Numbered from the stretch's first letter, positions 29,016 to 40,610 are shown. The stretch: 51,442 nt of DNA from Xanthomonas arboricola (GCF_003353015.1 NZ_QREM01000010.1:555899-607340); one strand, 5' to 3'. Notes: generated from the letters alone by a model not told the origin. A program made the numbers and translations.

Positions 29016-30518
29016 TCATGAGAACTGTTGGCGCTGCATTAGCATTGCGTAGACCCGGAGCACAGGTACCGTGCTGGCTGACATATGACGCAGCCGCAGC
29101 CTGCGATCCGGCCAGCGGGCTGCTTGATCCGCGACGCGCTTGAGATCGCCCAGCCACATGTCGTGGTCGCGCCGATAATGCGGTCCGTCGAGTAACCCAT
29201 CGAGTATTGCAAAGCCGTGATCACGCTGGGTACCCGCCGGTGCGTACTCCAGGTAGCGGAGAATCTCCATCAACTGGGCTCTTCTGATGCGGCCAGTGGC
29301 GTCGGATGTCGCAGCCTCGCGTAGCGGGCCGGAATCGATCTGATCGAGGAACTCCTTCGAAGCGATGCTCAATGCAGCCGCGTGTAGGGGTTCTTGCCCA
29401 ACATAGCCGAGCAGCTCGGTACGGACGTTATAGCCCGCTTGACGCACAAGAGACACTGCCGTTTCAGCTTCCGGCGTCCTTGATGGCGTCAGAGGCGCCG
29501 GTTCGCGTATTCGATCAACGGGTAGCTCCGCGACAAAGCGCTGTTCAAGTAGTTGATGATTGCCGGCCAAGCTAGATGTGCAGCGAGCGGCTGACAAGTG
29601 CGCCTGCACATAGTCGCGATAGCTTGCGCGTAGCTGCGCATGGACGCCTGGAATGCTTTCAACTCGCTGGAGCGCCAACTGGATGTCGGACGCGACACTG
29701 AGCTCGGTTGCGGTGAAGCTGACGTCATCCCCGCGCGCACGTAGCAGCAGCTTCGCAAGGTGCTGCGCGACACCTGCCTCGGTTGTCGCGGATCCTGGCG
29801 GTAGCCTGATGACGGACTTCAGCGCAGGTGCGATGTCTGCCTCGCTGTTTGCGCGATCTATCTGCGCAAGTAGTAGATCGGTGTTCTGGAGTGTGTCGTG
29901 AATGCCAATCGTTGGAAGAAGCGCGTAAACCGCCGTTGGGTCGTCTACGTAAGCACTATCGCAATCTGCAGCGACGGGTTTGGGCAATGCGGGGATCAGC
30001 GCCAGGGCTCGGCCGGGCGAATGGCGCTCCATGAGGGAAATAGCACGGATCTGCAACGAGAACTGATCCAGCCCCATAGTCCGTGCGCTACGCAGCTCAT
30101 CGTCATCCTCTTCTCTGACATAGCCCACGGTAGCCAGACCGGGCATTGAGCGTGCGGCCTGTTGAGACAGGGCATACGCCTGCTCGCTGAGACGAATGAC
30201 CGAACCATCGCTTTCATTACTCCTTCCCGTTGTGGAGGCGCTGTCGGAACCGGCAATTCGTAAAAGGACATCGGCTTGAAAGTCCGGTGGAAGCATGGCC
30301 GCGGCAGTGACAACATCATTTGCAGATGGCCGGTCCTGCTCAGGCTGGCCGACGATTGCAGCGCCTTTCCTGTTGGTCTGGCGCTGCTCTACCTCCGAAG
30401 CCGCCTTTGCGGCGACGAGTTCATCGCTCCGGCTGCCGGCATGGCGAAGCAAGGTATAGCCGAGGGTCGCCATTGCCAGGACGATGAGAGTGGATGTCCA
30501 GTATCTGGTGAGGCGCAT
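29016..30518 (-). CDS. Hypothetical membrane-anchored protein, 500 residues
   Basis: I do not recognise the family. The N-terminus MRLTRYWTSTLIVLAMATLG holds one hydrophobic helix (about residues 7-25) after a basic start, without a clear cleavage site, so the protein is probably anchored in the inner membrane with a large periplasmic part. The rest is mostly helical-looking and soluble. Only two cysteines (in ADCDSAY and ARCTSSL) are seen after the anchor, about 130 residues apart. GC is visibly lower than in flanking housekeeping genes. It lies 77 bases downstream of the GDPD-like gene with a hairpin between. A link to that enzyme (partner or protective protein) is only a guess. Confidence 0.7.
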   Translation of the reverse strand: MRLTRYWTSTLIVLAMATLGYTLLRHAGSRSDELVAAKAASEVEQRQTNRKGAAIVGQPEQDRPSANDVVTAAAMLPPDFQADVLLRIAGSDSASTTGRSNESDGSVIRLSEQAYALSQQAARSMPGLATVGYVREEDDDELRSARTMGLDQFSLQIRAISLMERHSPGRALALIPALPKPVAADCDSAYVDDPTAVYALLPTIGIHDTLQNTDLLLAQIDRANSEADIAPALKSVIRLPPGSATTEAGVAQHLAKLLLRARGDDVSFTATELSVASDIQLALQRVESIPGVHAQLRASYRDYVQAHLSAARCTSSLAGNHQLLEQRFVAELPVDRIREPAPLTPSRTPEAETAVSLVRQAGYNVRTELLGYVGQEPLHAAALSIASKEFLDQIDSGPLREAATSDATGRIRRAQLMEILRYLEYAPAGTQRDHGFAILDGLLDGPHYRRDHDMWLGDLKRVADQAARWPDRRLRLRHMSASTVPVLRVYAMLMQRQQFS

Positions 30519-30563
30519 GGGATAACACCAACCGGGTTAGGCGCTTGTTCAACCAATTAGAAC

Positions 30564-30588
30564 AGAGGCCGTGCGACGCCCGGCCTCT
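30564..30588. terminator. Hairpin between the GDPD-like and the 500-residue-protein genes
   Basis: AGAGGCCG and CGGCCTCT are perfect arms around nine bases. On the minus strand TGTTCTAATT follows the stem, a weak U-rich tail. It could end or attenuate transcription from the GDPD-like gene. Confidence 0.5.
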
Positions 30589-30595
30589 CCTGAGG

Positions 30596-31753
30596 TCAAA
30601 GATAGCGGGTAGTGTCGCGCTTGATTGAGGAACGAACGACTTCCAGCGGGTTGTCCGTGATAATGCTGGTGAAGCCGGCTACAACCTGAAGTAAATAATT
30701 CTGGCGATCATCTCGCACTTCGTTGCCGAAGTATTTACTGCGGGTCAGATAGTCGCTCAGTGACGCGCAGCAGGTTCCGTTGGTGCGGACGTAGTGCCCG
30801 CCATCATGCGAGCTTAAGCGGTACTCCGGCACCGGCGAGAATGCGCCAATGGCTTCCTTTCTCGCCTGATTGGCCGCCAGCAGCTCGGCGGTGGGATCGC
30901 TACGGATGGGCTGCTTATTTCCAATTTCCAGCCAAGCGAAGTTTTGCTTGCTCCTGACTTCGTTGACCCAGGCACTCACTCTGCAGAACGGCGTATTGCT
31001 GCTGATTGACCCGCACAGCCCGGTGTAGCCCCCATCTGCGATATTATCCATATCGCCGGCATAAATTGTCGGTACAAACGCAACACCCTTGGTGTAATTG
31101 GTGATGCTGTCCGGATTGCGAGCCAGCAGCGAAGCACTGAACTTGAGGACAACCTGGTTTTCCATTCCGTATGCGCGTGCCAGGTCGGCCGCACGCGATA
31201 CAGCATCGAGCGTCCTCAGGTCCAGCACCACAACCATATGGTTTGCAGAATCGCGAATGGTGGTAAGTGCTCGGGTCAGAGAGACAGGATGGTAGCCGGT
31301 CTTGGCGAAGTTTCGGTCACGCAGCAGTGCGGACCCGAGCTCAGCGCTACTTAAGCTACGTATGTCAGGATTCCATCCAGTTGGATTGGCGTTGGCCTGG
31401 AAGATGTAGAAGTTTGGACTGTGTTCGAGGACGCGCCCGGCATTCTGATCGTGGAATAACCATGGCGTTCCATCGGAGGATTGCCTGACATCCAACTCGA
31501 TTGCTTCGACGTTGTTGTTGTAGGTGGCCAGGATCGCGCAAGACGAATTTTCTGGACAACCATTGCTCACGACGCCACGGTGTGCAATGACGGCAACGCT
31601 GACGCCGCTGATTTGGTACGGTCGCTTGAGCGCACCGAGTATGTGTTGCGGATTCCAGTTGTTGGCGGCTGATGCTAGGCCGGATAGTGTAGCCAGAGCC
31701 AGGCAGGCAAAGGCACATATCGTTTTTCTACAGGGATGTGTGGAAAGGCTCAC
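30596..31753 (-). CDS. Secreted glycerophosphodiester phosphodiesterase-like enzyme
   Basis: A 385-residue exported protein with GDPD-like features. The start GTG at 31753 has GGAG seven bases before it and leads into a signal peptide (KTICAFACLALATLSGLASA, mature start about residue 30). Then VIAHRGV (catalytic His-Arg), CPENSS, AIELDVRQSSDGTPWLFHD (metal-binding Glu/Asp and second catalytic His) follow the GDPD order. The spacing and the long loops differ from GlpQ; it is closer to the small secreted GDPD/phospholipase-like forms. The substrate could be glycerophosphodiesters or phospholipids. GC content is low for this genome. A longer frame to 31960 is open but lacks a signal-peptide start. 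Confidence 0.75.
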   Translation of the reverse strand: MSLSTHPCRKTICAFACLALATLSGLASAANNWNPQHILGALKRPYQISGVSVAVIAHRGVVSNGCPENSSCAILATYNNNVEAIELDVRQSSDGTPWLFHDQNAGRVLEHSPNFYIFQANANPTGWNPDIRSLSSAELGSALLRDRNFAKTGYHPVSLTRALTTIRDSANHMVVVLDLRTLDAVSRAADLARAYGMENQVVLKFSASLLARNPDSITNYTKGVAFVPTIYAGDMDNIADGGYTGLCGSISSNTPFCRVSAWVNEVRSKQNFAWLEIGNKQPIRSDPTAELLAANQARKEAIGAFSPVPEYRLSSHDGGHYVRTNGTCCASLSDYLTRSKYFGNEVRDDRQNYLLQVVAGFTSIITDNPLEVVRSSIKRDTTRYL

Positions 31754-32302
31754 TGCGGAACTCCAGTTGATTGTGGCATTGAATGTTATGGACGTGGACA
31801 GCGATGCACCTGGCGCCACCCTGGATTGAACCGGGTTCCTGGCAATATCGCGACAAGACCCGATGGGGCAGTCGAATACCGTCTGATGACGCAGAATGGA
31901 TGCCCTACCGTGGCATGCACGCTGGTCTTGAACTATTTGCAGTACTGCGTTTGCCAGCACCGACTGCGTTGACCATCGGGTGGATCGTCGAGCGCCGGCT
32001 GGATACTAAACAGGTGCGTGATGAAGCGGGTTGACGCAGAGCTTGCTGCAATTGCTCAGATATCTACGGAAGAACTGGCCGGCCATGATCGGCGATCGAC
32101 AGCGCTAATCTAGCGACGCACGATGACCTGATTTTTGCAAGCAGATTGCCGTGCGCGGTCAACCCGTAGCCATGGAGCGGGATGCGAAGGTGATGACAGC
32201 ATGTCCGCCAACCACCGACCCTGCCGAGGTGTCACGATGATCCGCGCCATCCGAGGCCATCTCTCCTGCTAGCACCTGCGCGGTCTTCTTACGCCTGCAA
32301 AA
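31754..32302. other. Gap between actP and the GDPD-like gene
   Basis: About 550 bases of mixed, lower-GC sequence. No gene is supported; a 30-codon plus-strand frame at 32020-32112 is too short to judge. The GDPD-like gene promoter should lie in the first part (minus strand). It may contain the right edge of the low-GC island. Confidence 0.4.
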
Positions 32303-32335
32303 CGCAGAACGCCGGCACAAGGCCGGCGTTCTGCG
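32303..32335. terminator. Hairpin terminator downstream of actP
   Basis: CGCAGAACGCCGGC and GCCGGCGTTCTGCG are perfect 14-base arms around five bases, 25 bases beyond the actP stop. On the minus strand the stem is followed by TTTTGCAGG, a short U tract. It ends the porin-DUF485-actP unit. Confidence 0.8.
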
Positions 32336-32360
32336 AGACATCCAGTAGCCGCTCGATGCG

Positions 32361-34088
32361 TCAGTGACCCGACGCGCCACTGGCACCCAGGCCGGTTTCG
32401 GCGCGGATCTGCTGCGCCTTGAACGCGGCACGTTCGTTGGCCGCCTGCGGGCTGCGATCCAGGATCGAGAACAGCCAGATGCCCACAAAGCCGATGATCA
32501 TCGAGAACAGCGCCGGCGAGGTGTACGGGAACGGCGCCGAGCCGGCCGCGTTGCCCAGCGTGTCCACCCACACCGACGGCGACAGCACGGTGAGCACCAA
32601 CGAGGAGATCAGGCCCAGGAAGCCACCAACCACCGCACCGCGGGTGGTGCAGTTCTTCCACAACAAGGACAGGATCAGCACCGGGAAGTTGGCCGAGGCC
32701 GCGATGGCGAATGCCAGCGACACCATGAAGGCCACGTTCTGCTTCTCGAACACGATGCCCAGCAGCACTGCGATCACGCCCAGCACCAGGGTGGTGGCAC
32801 GCGAGACCTTCAGCTCCGAACCCGGCGCCGGATTGCCCTTCTTGATCACCGTGGCATACAGGTCATGCGACACCGCCGAGGCGCCGGACAGGGTCAGGCC
32901 TGCGACCACCGCCAGGATGGTGGCGAAGGCCACCGCCGAGATGAAGCCCATGAACACGTTGCCGCCCACTGCATTGCCGACCAGCACCGCCGCCATGTTG
33001 GCCGCGCCCTTGCCGCCGTGGATGGTGCCGGTGGTGACGTCGGCAAACTGCGGGTTGGTCAGCACCAGTGCGATCGCACCGAAGCCGATGATGAAGATCA
33101 GGATGTAGAAGTAACCGATCCAGGTGGTGGCCCACAGCACCGACTTGCGCGCCTGCTTGGCATCGGGAACGGTGAAGAAGCGCATCAGGATGTGCGGCAG
33201 GCCGGCGGTGCCGAACATCAGCGCCATGCCGAAGGAGATCGCCGAGATCGGGTCCTTCACGAAGCCGCCCGGGCCCATGATCGACAGGCCGGCCTTGGCC
33301 GCGTCCGCCGGCGATGCGCCGCCATTGGCCGCGATCGCGGTCTTCACCCGCACGCCCTCGGCAAACAGCGCCTCGAAGCTGAAGTTGAAGTGCCACATGA
33401 TCGCCACCGCCATGAAGGTCACGCCGGTCAGCAGCAGCACCGCCTTGATGATCTGCACCCAGGTGGTGGCGGTCATGCCGCCGAACAGCACGTAGACCAT
33501 CATCAGCACGCCGACCAGGGTCACCGCCACCCAGTAGTCCAGGCCGAACAGCAGCTTGATCAACGCGCCGGCGCCGACCATCTGTGCGATCAGGTAGAAC
33601 AGCACCACCACCAGCGTGCCCGATGCGGCAAAGCTGCGGATGGCGGTCGGCGCGAAGCGGTAGCCGGCCACGTCGGCGAAGGTGTACTTGCCGAGGTTGC
33701 GCAGCCGTTCGGCCATCAGGAAGGTCAGGATCGGCCAGCCGACCAGAAAGCCGATCGCATAGATCAGGCCGTCATAGCCATTGGCCATCACCGCTGCGGT
33801 GATGCCCAGGAACGAGGCCGCCGACATGAAGTCGCCGGCGATCGCCAGGCCGTTCTGGAAGCCGGTGATGCCGCCGCCGGCGGTGTAGAAGTCCGAGGCC
33901 GACTTGGTCTTGGCCGCCGCCCACTTGGTGATCCACAAGGTGCCCAGCACGAAGAAGCCGAACATGCCGATCGCCACCCAGTTGGTGGGCTGCTTGTCGA
34001 CCTGGCCGACGTCGCCGCCGGCTGCCAGCGCGATGCCGGCCGGCAGCAGGCCGGCCAGGATCAGGAGAAGGCGCGAATACTTGCTCAT
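32361..34088 (-). CDS. actP: Cation/acetate symporter ActP
   Basis: A 575-residue sodium:solute symporter, normal ActP length. After a signal-like first helix ([19 protein letters not shown]) it has about 13 transmembrane helices. Family segments such as [39 protein letters not shown] and [15 protein letters not shown] are near identical to known ActP proteins. It imports acetate and small carboxylates. The ATG overlaps the stop of the DUF485 gene by four bases. The neighbours (DUF485 gene, porin, Acs) form an acetate uptake and activation block. Confidence 0.95.
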   Translation of the reverse strand: MSKYSRLLLILAGLLPAGIALAAGGDVGQVDKQPTNWVAIGMFGFFVLGTLWITKWAAAKTKSASDFYTAGGGITGFQNGLAIAGDFMSAASFLGITAAVMANGYDGLIYAIGFLVGWPILTFLMAERLRNLGKYTFADVAGYRFAPTAIRSFAASGTLVVVLFYLIAQMVGAGALIKLLFGLDYWVAVTLVGVLMMVYVLFGGMTATTWVQIIKAVLLLTGVTFMAVAIMWHFNFSFEALFAEGVRVKTAIAANGGASPADAAKAGLSIMGPGGFVKDPISAISFGMALMFGTAGLPHILMRFFTVPDAKQARKSVLWATTWIGYFYILIFIIGFGAIALVLTNPQFADVTTGTIHGGKGAANMAAVLVGNAVGGNVFMGFISAVAFATILAVVAGLTLSGASAVSHDLYATVIKKGNPAPGSELKVSRATTLVLGVIAVLLGIVFEKQNVAFMVSLAFAIAASANFPVLILSLLWKNCTTRGAVVGGFLGLISSLVLTVLSPSVWVDTLGNAAGSAPFPYTSPALFSMIIGFVGIWLFSILDRSPQAANERAAFKAQQIRAETGLGASGASGH

Positions 34089-34402
34089 TTGCGGGCGTCC
34101 TCGAGGATCTGCGCGGTCAGCTGGTCGTAGGTGTTGTTGGCGCGACGCACGTAGATGGCGGTGATGACGATGGTGAAGACCATCACCCCGATCGCGATCG
34201 GAATGCCGACCGAGGTCACGCCGTCGCCGATCGGCCTGGCCAGGAAGGCCTTGTCGAAGGCGATCAGGCCGATGTAGCCGTAATAGGCCAGCAACATCAG
34301 CACGGTGAGGGTCCAGCCCAGCGTGTTGCGCTGGCGCTTGAGTGCGTGGTACTTCGGATTGGCATCGATCTTGGCGATCAATGCGTCATTCGAGACGGTC
34401 AT
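34085..34402 (-). CDS. DUF485 membrane protein, ActP partner
   Basis: A 105-residue inner-membrane protein with two transmembrane helices (about 30-48 and 66-88). The family (DUF485, YjcH-like) is almost always upstream of actP, as here, with overlapping stop and start. [18 protein letters not shown] at residues 15-32 is the family signature. Role is thought to support acetate transport but is not established. Confidence 0.93.
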   Translation of the reverse strand: MTVSNDALIAKIDANPKYHALKRQRNTLGWTLTVLMLLAYYGYIGLIAFDKAFLARPIGDGVTSVGIPIAIGVMVFTIVITAIYVRRANNTYDQLTAQILEDARK

Positions 34403-34486
34403 TGTCTGTCTCCTGGTAGAGCGCTGGTAAAACGACGGTGGCCTTGCCCGTTCCACCGCAGTGGAGCGGGCCGCCAATGGCAGGAA

Positions 34487-35869
34487 CTAGAAGCTGTACT
34501 TGGTGGTGAATTGCAGGCGCGAAATGTCGCCGCTGTCGCCGTTCTCGGCTTCGCGACGGCCGTACATCAGCTCCGCACCCACATCGACCTTGGGCAGCGG
34601 CGAATAGAACACGTTGGCGCGGATGCTCTGCTGCGACTTGCTCGCGAGCGCGCCGGTATTGGCGATGTCGTGGTCGTAGTTCACGCGCGAATACATGATG
34701 GTGCTGCGCAGCCTGGCGTTGTAGTCGTGGCGCCAGGCCACCCAGCCGGCGAGCGTGCTGACGGTCTGGATGTTGCCGTCCATGTCGATCTCCACGTCCG
34801 ACCCGTTGCCCAGGCCCAGATAGCGCCCCAGGCCCTCGCCGTAGCTGAGCTGGTAACGCAGATCGTTGTTGGCATTGATGATCCAGCGGCCGCCGCCGGC
34901 GATGGCGCCGCCGAAGTCGGTGTCGTTGGTCAGCGCGCTGCGCGTGCGGTACTGGCGCGCGATCGCCGACAGGCCGAACGTGCCCCAGGTGCCCTTCCAG
35001 TTGTAGCGCGCGGTCAGGTCCGGCATCGCGCCGTGGTCGGAGGCCAGGATGGTGTTGCCGCCCTGGTAGGGCGTGGTCAGCGTCTCGGGATTTTCCGCCG
35101 ACACGCTGAAGGCGCCGCGGGTGTAGCGGATCTGGGTCTGGCGGCTGAACAGCGCGCCGTCGGTCGGCCCGACGATGTCGGCCGCCTCGGGCAGGATGGT
35201 CGAATCGATGAAGTTGGACCAGGTCTGGCCGGCCAGCCAGTTGTTCCAGCTCATGTAGGCGTGGCGCAAGGTGCCGCCGTACAGATTGTTGACCTGGTTG
35301 GCCAGCGCGTTGCCGAAGAAATCCAGTTCGATGAAGCCGGTGAGCTTGTCGCCGTTTTCGGTGACCGTGTCCACGCCCAGGTTGAAGCGCGAGAACTTGG
35401 CGTGGAAGTCGGTGTCGGTGCTCGAGGCCTGGCCGCCGACCGGCGTCTGGGTCGGGATGTACAGATACCGCCCCACCGCGCCTTCGGGCAACGCGCCGTC
35501 GGAGGTGCGGGTGGTCATGAAGTCGGCCTTGATGAAACCACCGTAGCGAAACGTCGTCCCCGCCGCTGCATTGGGCGTGATGCTGGTCAGCTGGATCGGC
35601 CGCTTGCCGGCCGGCACCGCAGGCGCGGCCGGTGCCTGCGCCTGCGCGGCGCGCACCTCGGTCACCTGGGTCTGCGTCTGCGTCAGCTGGCCCTGTTGTT
35701 GTTGCTGCGCGGAAACCAGTAGCTGGACCTGGCGCTCGAGCTCGGCAATGCGTGCTTCCAGCGCCTTTTCCTTGGCGGTCTGCGCGAACGCCACGCCCGG
35801 CAGGACGCTGGCCACCAGCAAGGCAACCGCCAACGGATGGCGCACCAATGGTGCAGTACGGTGTTTCAT
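34487..35869 (-). CDS. DcaP-like outer-membrane porin
   Basis: A 460-residue outer-membrane protein. Signal peptide of about 30 residues (ending GVAFA), then a coiled-coil segment (KALEARIAELERQVQLLVSA, about 34-60) and a Q-rich linker, then a beta-barrel that begins FRYGGFIKADFM and ends in the aromatic C-terminus FTTKYSF. This is the DcaP trimeric porin layout, known to take up dicarboxylates and small negative compounds. It stands 84 bases upstream of the DUF485-actP pair on the same strand and divergent from acs, so it probably admits acetate or related acids. Confidence 0.9.
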   Translation of the reverse strand: MKHRTAPLVRHPLAVALLVASVLPGVAFAQTAKEKALEARIAELERQVQLLVSAQQQQQGQLTQTQTQVTEVRAAQAQAPAAPAVPAGKRPIQLTSITPNAAAGTTFRYGGFIKADFMTTRTSDGALPEGAVGRYLYIPTQTPVGGQASSTDTDFHAKFSRFNLGVDTVTENGDKLTGFIELDFFGNALANQVNNLYGGTLRHAYMSWNNWLAGQTWSNFIDSTILPEAADIVGPTDGALFSRQTQIRYTRGAFSVSAENPETLTTPYQGGNTILASDHGAMPDLTARYNWKGTWGTFGLSAIARQYRTRSALTNDTDFGGAIAGGGRWIINANNDLRYQLSYGEGLGRYLGLGNGSDVEIDMDGNIQTVSTLAGWVAWRHDYNARLRSTIMYSRVNYDHDIANTGALASKSQQSIRANVFYSPLPKVDVGAELMYGRREAENGDSGDISRLQFTTKYSF

Positions 35870-35947
35870 CGACCCCTCTCCCCGATAAGGCCTCGCGCTT
35901 GATGGCGATGCTGTGCGGAGCGTGAGGCAGTCCGCGCTTTGGAGCCT

Positions 35948-36061
35948 ATTCGCCTTTGGTCGTAGCTGCAACGCAGCATTCCGCAAGGTGACCGATCGTC
36001 GCACCAGGACCGGCAACGGATTGCCGATCGCGCACCGCTGCGGTTAAGACCAAGGTCTAAC
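35948..36061. promoter_or_regulatory. Divergent promoter region porin/acs with candidate operator
   Basis: The best candidate is the imperfect palindrome GTTAAGACCAAGGTCTAAC at 36043-36061, about 103 bases before the acs ATG. A weaker relative, CTTTGGTCGTAG, stands at about 35951-35962 on the porin side. Similar dyads precede acs genes of other proteobacteria under LuxR-type response regulators, and such a regulator gene follows acs here. The regulatory role is inferred. Confidence 0.5.
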
Positions 36062-36163
36062 GCCCGGTTGAACGCCGGGACAGAGTGGATACGGCACACT
36101 GATGACCTACCGAGGGCAGCCGCAACGTCCTCTTCCGACAAGTTCATCGCAAGTGAGGGTGCC

Positions 36164-38107
<1,944 letters not shown>

Positions 38108-38111
38108 GAGG

Positions 38112-38184
38112 CGGGGATTGGGCAATCGGGATTGGGGATTGGTGGATGAGGGGCGCGGATTGGGGATTGGAGAGTGGGGATTCG
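38112..38184. repeat. GGGATTG/GGGATTC heptamer repeats, left block
   Basis: Several GGGATTGG units, some in tandem, right after the acs stop. The complementary block (CGAATCCC/CAATCCCC) stands at 38349-38385, so the two could pair over the 160-base interval. Related heptamers occur upstream of rsmG at 23.7 kb. Confidence 0.8.
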
Positions 38185-38348
38185 CGGAAGCGGGTTCCCA
38201 CTCCTTCGCCATTCCCCTCCTCGATCCGGTATCAAGCGGCAATCGGGACGCAGACGGCTTGCTCACACCGGCTGTTGCGGATCCCGATGCACGAATTCCG
38301 GCATCCCTGCTTCCACGAATCCCGACTCCCAACATCGCCATGCTTTTG

Positions 38349-38385
38349 CGAATCCCGAATCCCGAATCCCCAATCCCCAATCCCG
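38349..38385. repeat. CGAATCCC/CAATCCCC heptamer repeats, right block
   Basis: About five head-to-tail units (GAATCCC, then CAATCCC) ending nine bases before the response-regulator ATG. They are the reverse complement of the block at 38112-38184. If they pair, the response-regulator mRNA start would be next to the stem. Confidence 0.8.
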
Positions 38386-38393
38386 GCCCCTCC

Positions 38394-39062
38394 ATGACCA
38401 CCCTGCTGATCGCCGACGACCATCCCCTGTTCCGTGAGGCCTTGCGCGGGGCCGTGCAGCGCGTGATGCCGGGCGTGCAGTTGTTCGAGGCCGACACGGT
38501 GGATGCGCTGTACAGCCTGGCCGATGCACAACCGGACGCGGATCTGTTGTTGATGGATCTCAACATGCCGGGTGCGCAGGGATTCAGCGCGTTGGTGCAC
38601 ATGCGCTCGCTGCATCCGCAGCTGCCGGTGGTGGTGGTGTCGGCGCGCGAAGAGCCGACGGTGATGCGGCGTGCGATCGACCATGGCGCATTCGGGTTCA
38701 TTCCCAAATCCGCCGATTCGGACACCATCGGCCGCGCCCTGGCCACGGTGCTCGATGGCGAGCGCTGGATCCCGGCAGAGGCGCAGAACCTGCCGCCGAC
38801 CGACAGCGAAGAACGCGAAGTGGGCCAGCGCCTGCGCGATCTCACCCCGCAACAGTTCCGCGTGCTGCAGATGCTCGGCGCCGGGCGTCTCAACAAGCAG
38901 ATCGCCTACGATCTGGGCGTGTCCGAGGCCACCATCAAGGCGCATGTCACCGCGATCCTGCGCAAGCTCGGCGTCACCAACCGCACCCAGGCGGTGCTGA
39001 TGGCCGGCAAGCTCGCCATCGATGCCGACGGCATCGTGCTGCCGCCGCCCGAAGACGACTGA
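38394..39062 (+). CDS. LuxR/FixJ-type response regulator, probable acetate regulator
   Basis: A 222-residue two-domain response regulator. The receiver domain begins TTLLIADDHPLFREAL; the phosphoacceptor is Asp 55 in LLLMDLNMPG, with the conserved Lys in FGFIPKSAD near 107. The C-terminal LuxR-type HTH (about 148-206) contains LNKQIAYDLGVSEATIKAHV. The ATG at 38394 fits the receiver start; upstream codons come from the heptamer repeats. Its place right after acs suggests the CrbR/ErdR type that controls acs; no partner histidine kinase is in the window. Confidence 0.9.
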   Translation: MTTLLIADDHPLFREALRGAVQRVMPGVQLFEADTVDALYSLADAQPDADLLLMDLNMPGAQGFSALVHMRSLHPQLPVVVVSAREEPTVMRRAIDHGAFGFIPKSADSDTIGRALATVLDGERWIPAEAQNLPPTDSEEREVGQRLRDLTPQQFRVLQMLGAGRLNKQIAYDLGVSEATIKAHVTAILRKLGVTNRTQAVLMAGKLAIDADGIVLPPPEDD

Positions 39063-39151
39063 GCACGCTGCAGCGACGGGCTGCGCGCACCGTCAGCGCA
39101 GACCGATCGCCGCCGCAGCAAACGCCGCCGGTGGCAGCTCCGGCACGCTCG

Positions 39152-39649
39152 TCAGCGCAATGGCTGGCCCGTGCAGACCTTCGACGCGCGTTGCGGCGAA
39201 GGCGTGTGCCACACCGCGTTGCCGTTTTCGTCCTCGCCTTCATAGATCGCGTAGCGCCCATCGTCCTGGCGATGCAGGGTCGGGCTGAAGGTGAGGAAAT
39301 CGGTGTGGCCATCCGGGCCGATGAACTGCATGTCGCCGCCACAGGCGATATTGGAATTGGTTTCCGGCCCCAGCGCAGCGCAGGTGATCTGCGAGGTCTC
39401 CGCGCGCACCACGCGAGTCACGCGTGGCCGGACCAGTCCGCGGTCGGCCGCATCGCAGAAGTAATCGGCAAGCACCGTACGCATTTCCTGCTGCGACGGC
39501 ATCCAGGACGGGCAGCTGCTGTACGCATCGGCCGTGCAGCTTGAGACAACGGCGGCAGGCGCGTTGCGATCGGGCGCAGCAGCGAGGCTGTCTTGCAGCG
39601 GCAGCAACAGGCAGGCGGCGACCGCCAGCTGGGGAAGATAGGAAGACAT
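39152..39649 (-). CDS. Secreted protein of unknown function with several cysteines
   Basis: A 165-residue protein. The signal peptide (about 1-24, LAVAACLLLPLQDSLAAA) directs export. The mature part holds six cysteines, in SSCTADAYSSCPSW, DYFCDAADRG, ITCAALG, NIACGGDM and near the end KVCTGQ, probably in disulfides. I do not recognise the family. The start at 39649 is set by the signal peptide. It is divergent from the thioredoxin-like/peptide pair with 367 bases between, so a functional link is possible but unproven. No strong feature is seen in that gap (39650-40016). Confidence 0.7.
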   Translation of the reverse strand: MSSYLPQLAVAACLLLPLQDSLAAAPDRNAPAAVVSSCTADAYSSCPSWMPSQQEMRTVLADYFCDAADRGLVRPRVTRVVRAETSQITCAALGPETNSNIACGGDMQFIGPDGHTDFLTFSPTLHRQDDGRYAIYEGEDENGNAVWHTPSPQRASKVCTGQPLR

Positions 39650-40016
39650 CGAAGCGTGCGGCCTGGCGTGTGCGGGGCACGCGACTGTACGCCATGGGCA
39701 ATCGATGCCGTGCATGTCCACGCTGCGGCACGGCATGCGTGTGCCTGCCGTGCGCCTGCCGCGCATGGTCCGGTAGCGATCACGTCGGCGATGGATGCGT
39801 CGCGCACCGGCGCGGCGCGGTGGCATCGCTCCGCAGGCCACGTCGCAGTTGCGCAATCGCTCCGTGCCGGCTGCCGCGGTACTGGCAAGCCCAAGCGCAG
39901 GGGCGTGACCGCCTCCACAGCCGCGTCCCGCGCGACATCGCAGTTGTCGATATCACCATTGACCATCAGCTCATGCCTGGGCAAGGCTCGGGCTCGGTGA
40001 CGCTACTGGAACTGGC

Positions 40017-40607
40017 ATGGCGCGACGTTTTCCCTGGCTCTGGATGGGCCTGCTGATTGCCTGTGCATTGATCGCGGTACTGGCATGGCAGAACAAGCAG
40101 CTGCGTGCGCAACAGCAGATGCTGCAGACCCGCATCAGCGCACCGTATGACGGCATGTACGTGCCGCGCATCGCGGTCACCGATACCCAGGGCCAACGTC
40201 ATCAGCTCGGCGTGCCGCAGGGGCAGGCGCAGGTGCTGTTCTTCTTCACCACCACCTGCCCGTATTGCCAGCGCTCGGCACCTACCGTGCTGCGCGCGGC
40301 AAGACAGCTGCAGGCCAACCTGCCGGGCCGGCCGCAACTACTCGGCGTGTGCCAGTGCGATGCGGCGCAGGCGGCGCGCTATGCGCATGTGCATGGCTTC
40401 GATTTTCCGGTGGTCACGTTGACCGATCGTCGCGCGCTGATGCTGTTTCGCGCGCGCAACGTGCCACTGCTGATGGCCATCGATGGGCAGGGGCGCGTGC
40501 GCCACTCCCGTCTTGGCATCTTCGATACCACGGAGCAGGTGCAGGACCTGGTCGCCGCGTTGCGCCGCACGGATGCGCCAGCGGCTTTGGCAACGGTGAA
40601 GGAGTAA
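40017..40607 (+). CDS. Membrane-anchored TlpA/MauD-like thioredoxin-fold protein
   Basis: A 196-residue protein with an N-terminal uncleaved helix (about residues 6-24, PWLWMGLLIACALIAVLAW) and a periplasmic thioredoxin domain. The redox motif is TTCPYCQRSAP, with Cys 81 and Cys 84 (CPYC, as in glutaredoxins). A second close pair, Cys 112 and Cys 114 (GVCQCD), is unusual. FRARNVPLLMAIDGQGRV contains the conserved cis-Pro loop (VP). It ends three bases before the six-cysteine peptide gene, so the two form one transcriptional unit and it may fold or reduce that peptide. Distant similarity to MauD and TlpA/ResA; exact family uncertain. Confidence 0.85.
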   Translation: MARRFPWLWMGLLIACALIAVLAWQNKQLRAQQQMLQTRISAPYDGMYVPRIAVTDTQGQRHQLGVPQGQAQVLFFFTTTCPYCQRSAPTVLRAARQLQANLPGRPQLLGVCQCDAAQAARYAHVHGFDFPVVTLTDRRALMLFRARNVPLLMAIDGQGRVRHSRLGIFDTTEQVQDLVAALRRTDAPAALATVKE

Positions 40608-40610
40608 TGC

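Noticed and set aside
32020-32112. A 30-codon plus-strand frame in the gap upstream of the GDPD-like gene
   Set aside because: Too short and without a recognisable motif or conserved context to support a gene call.
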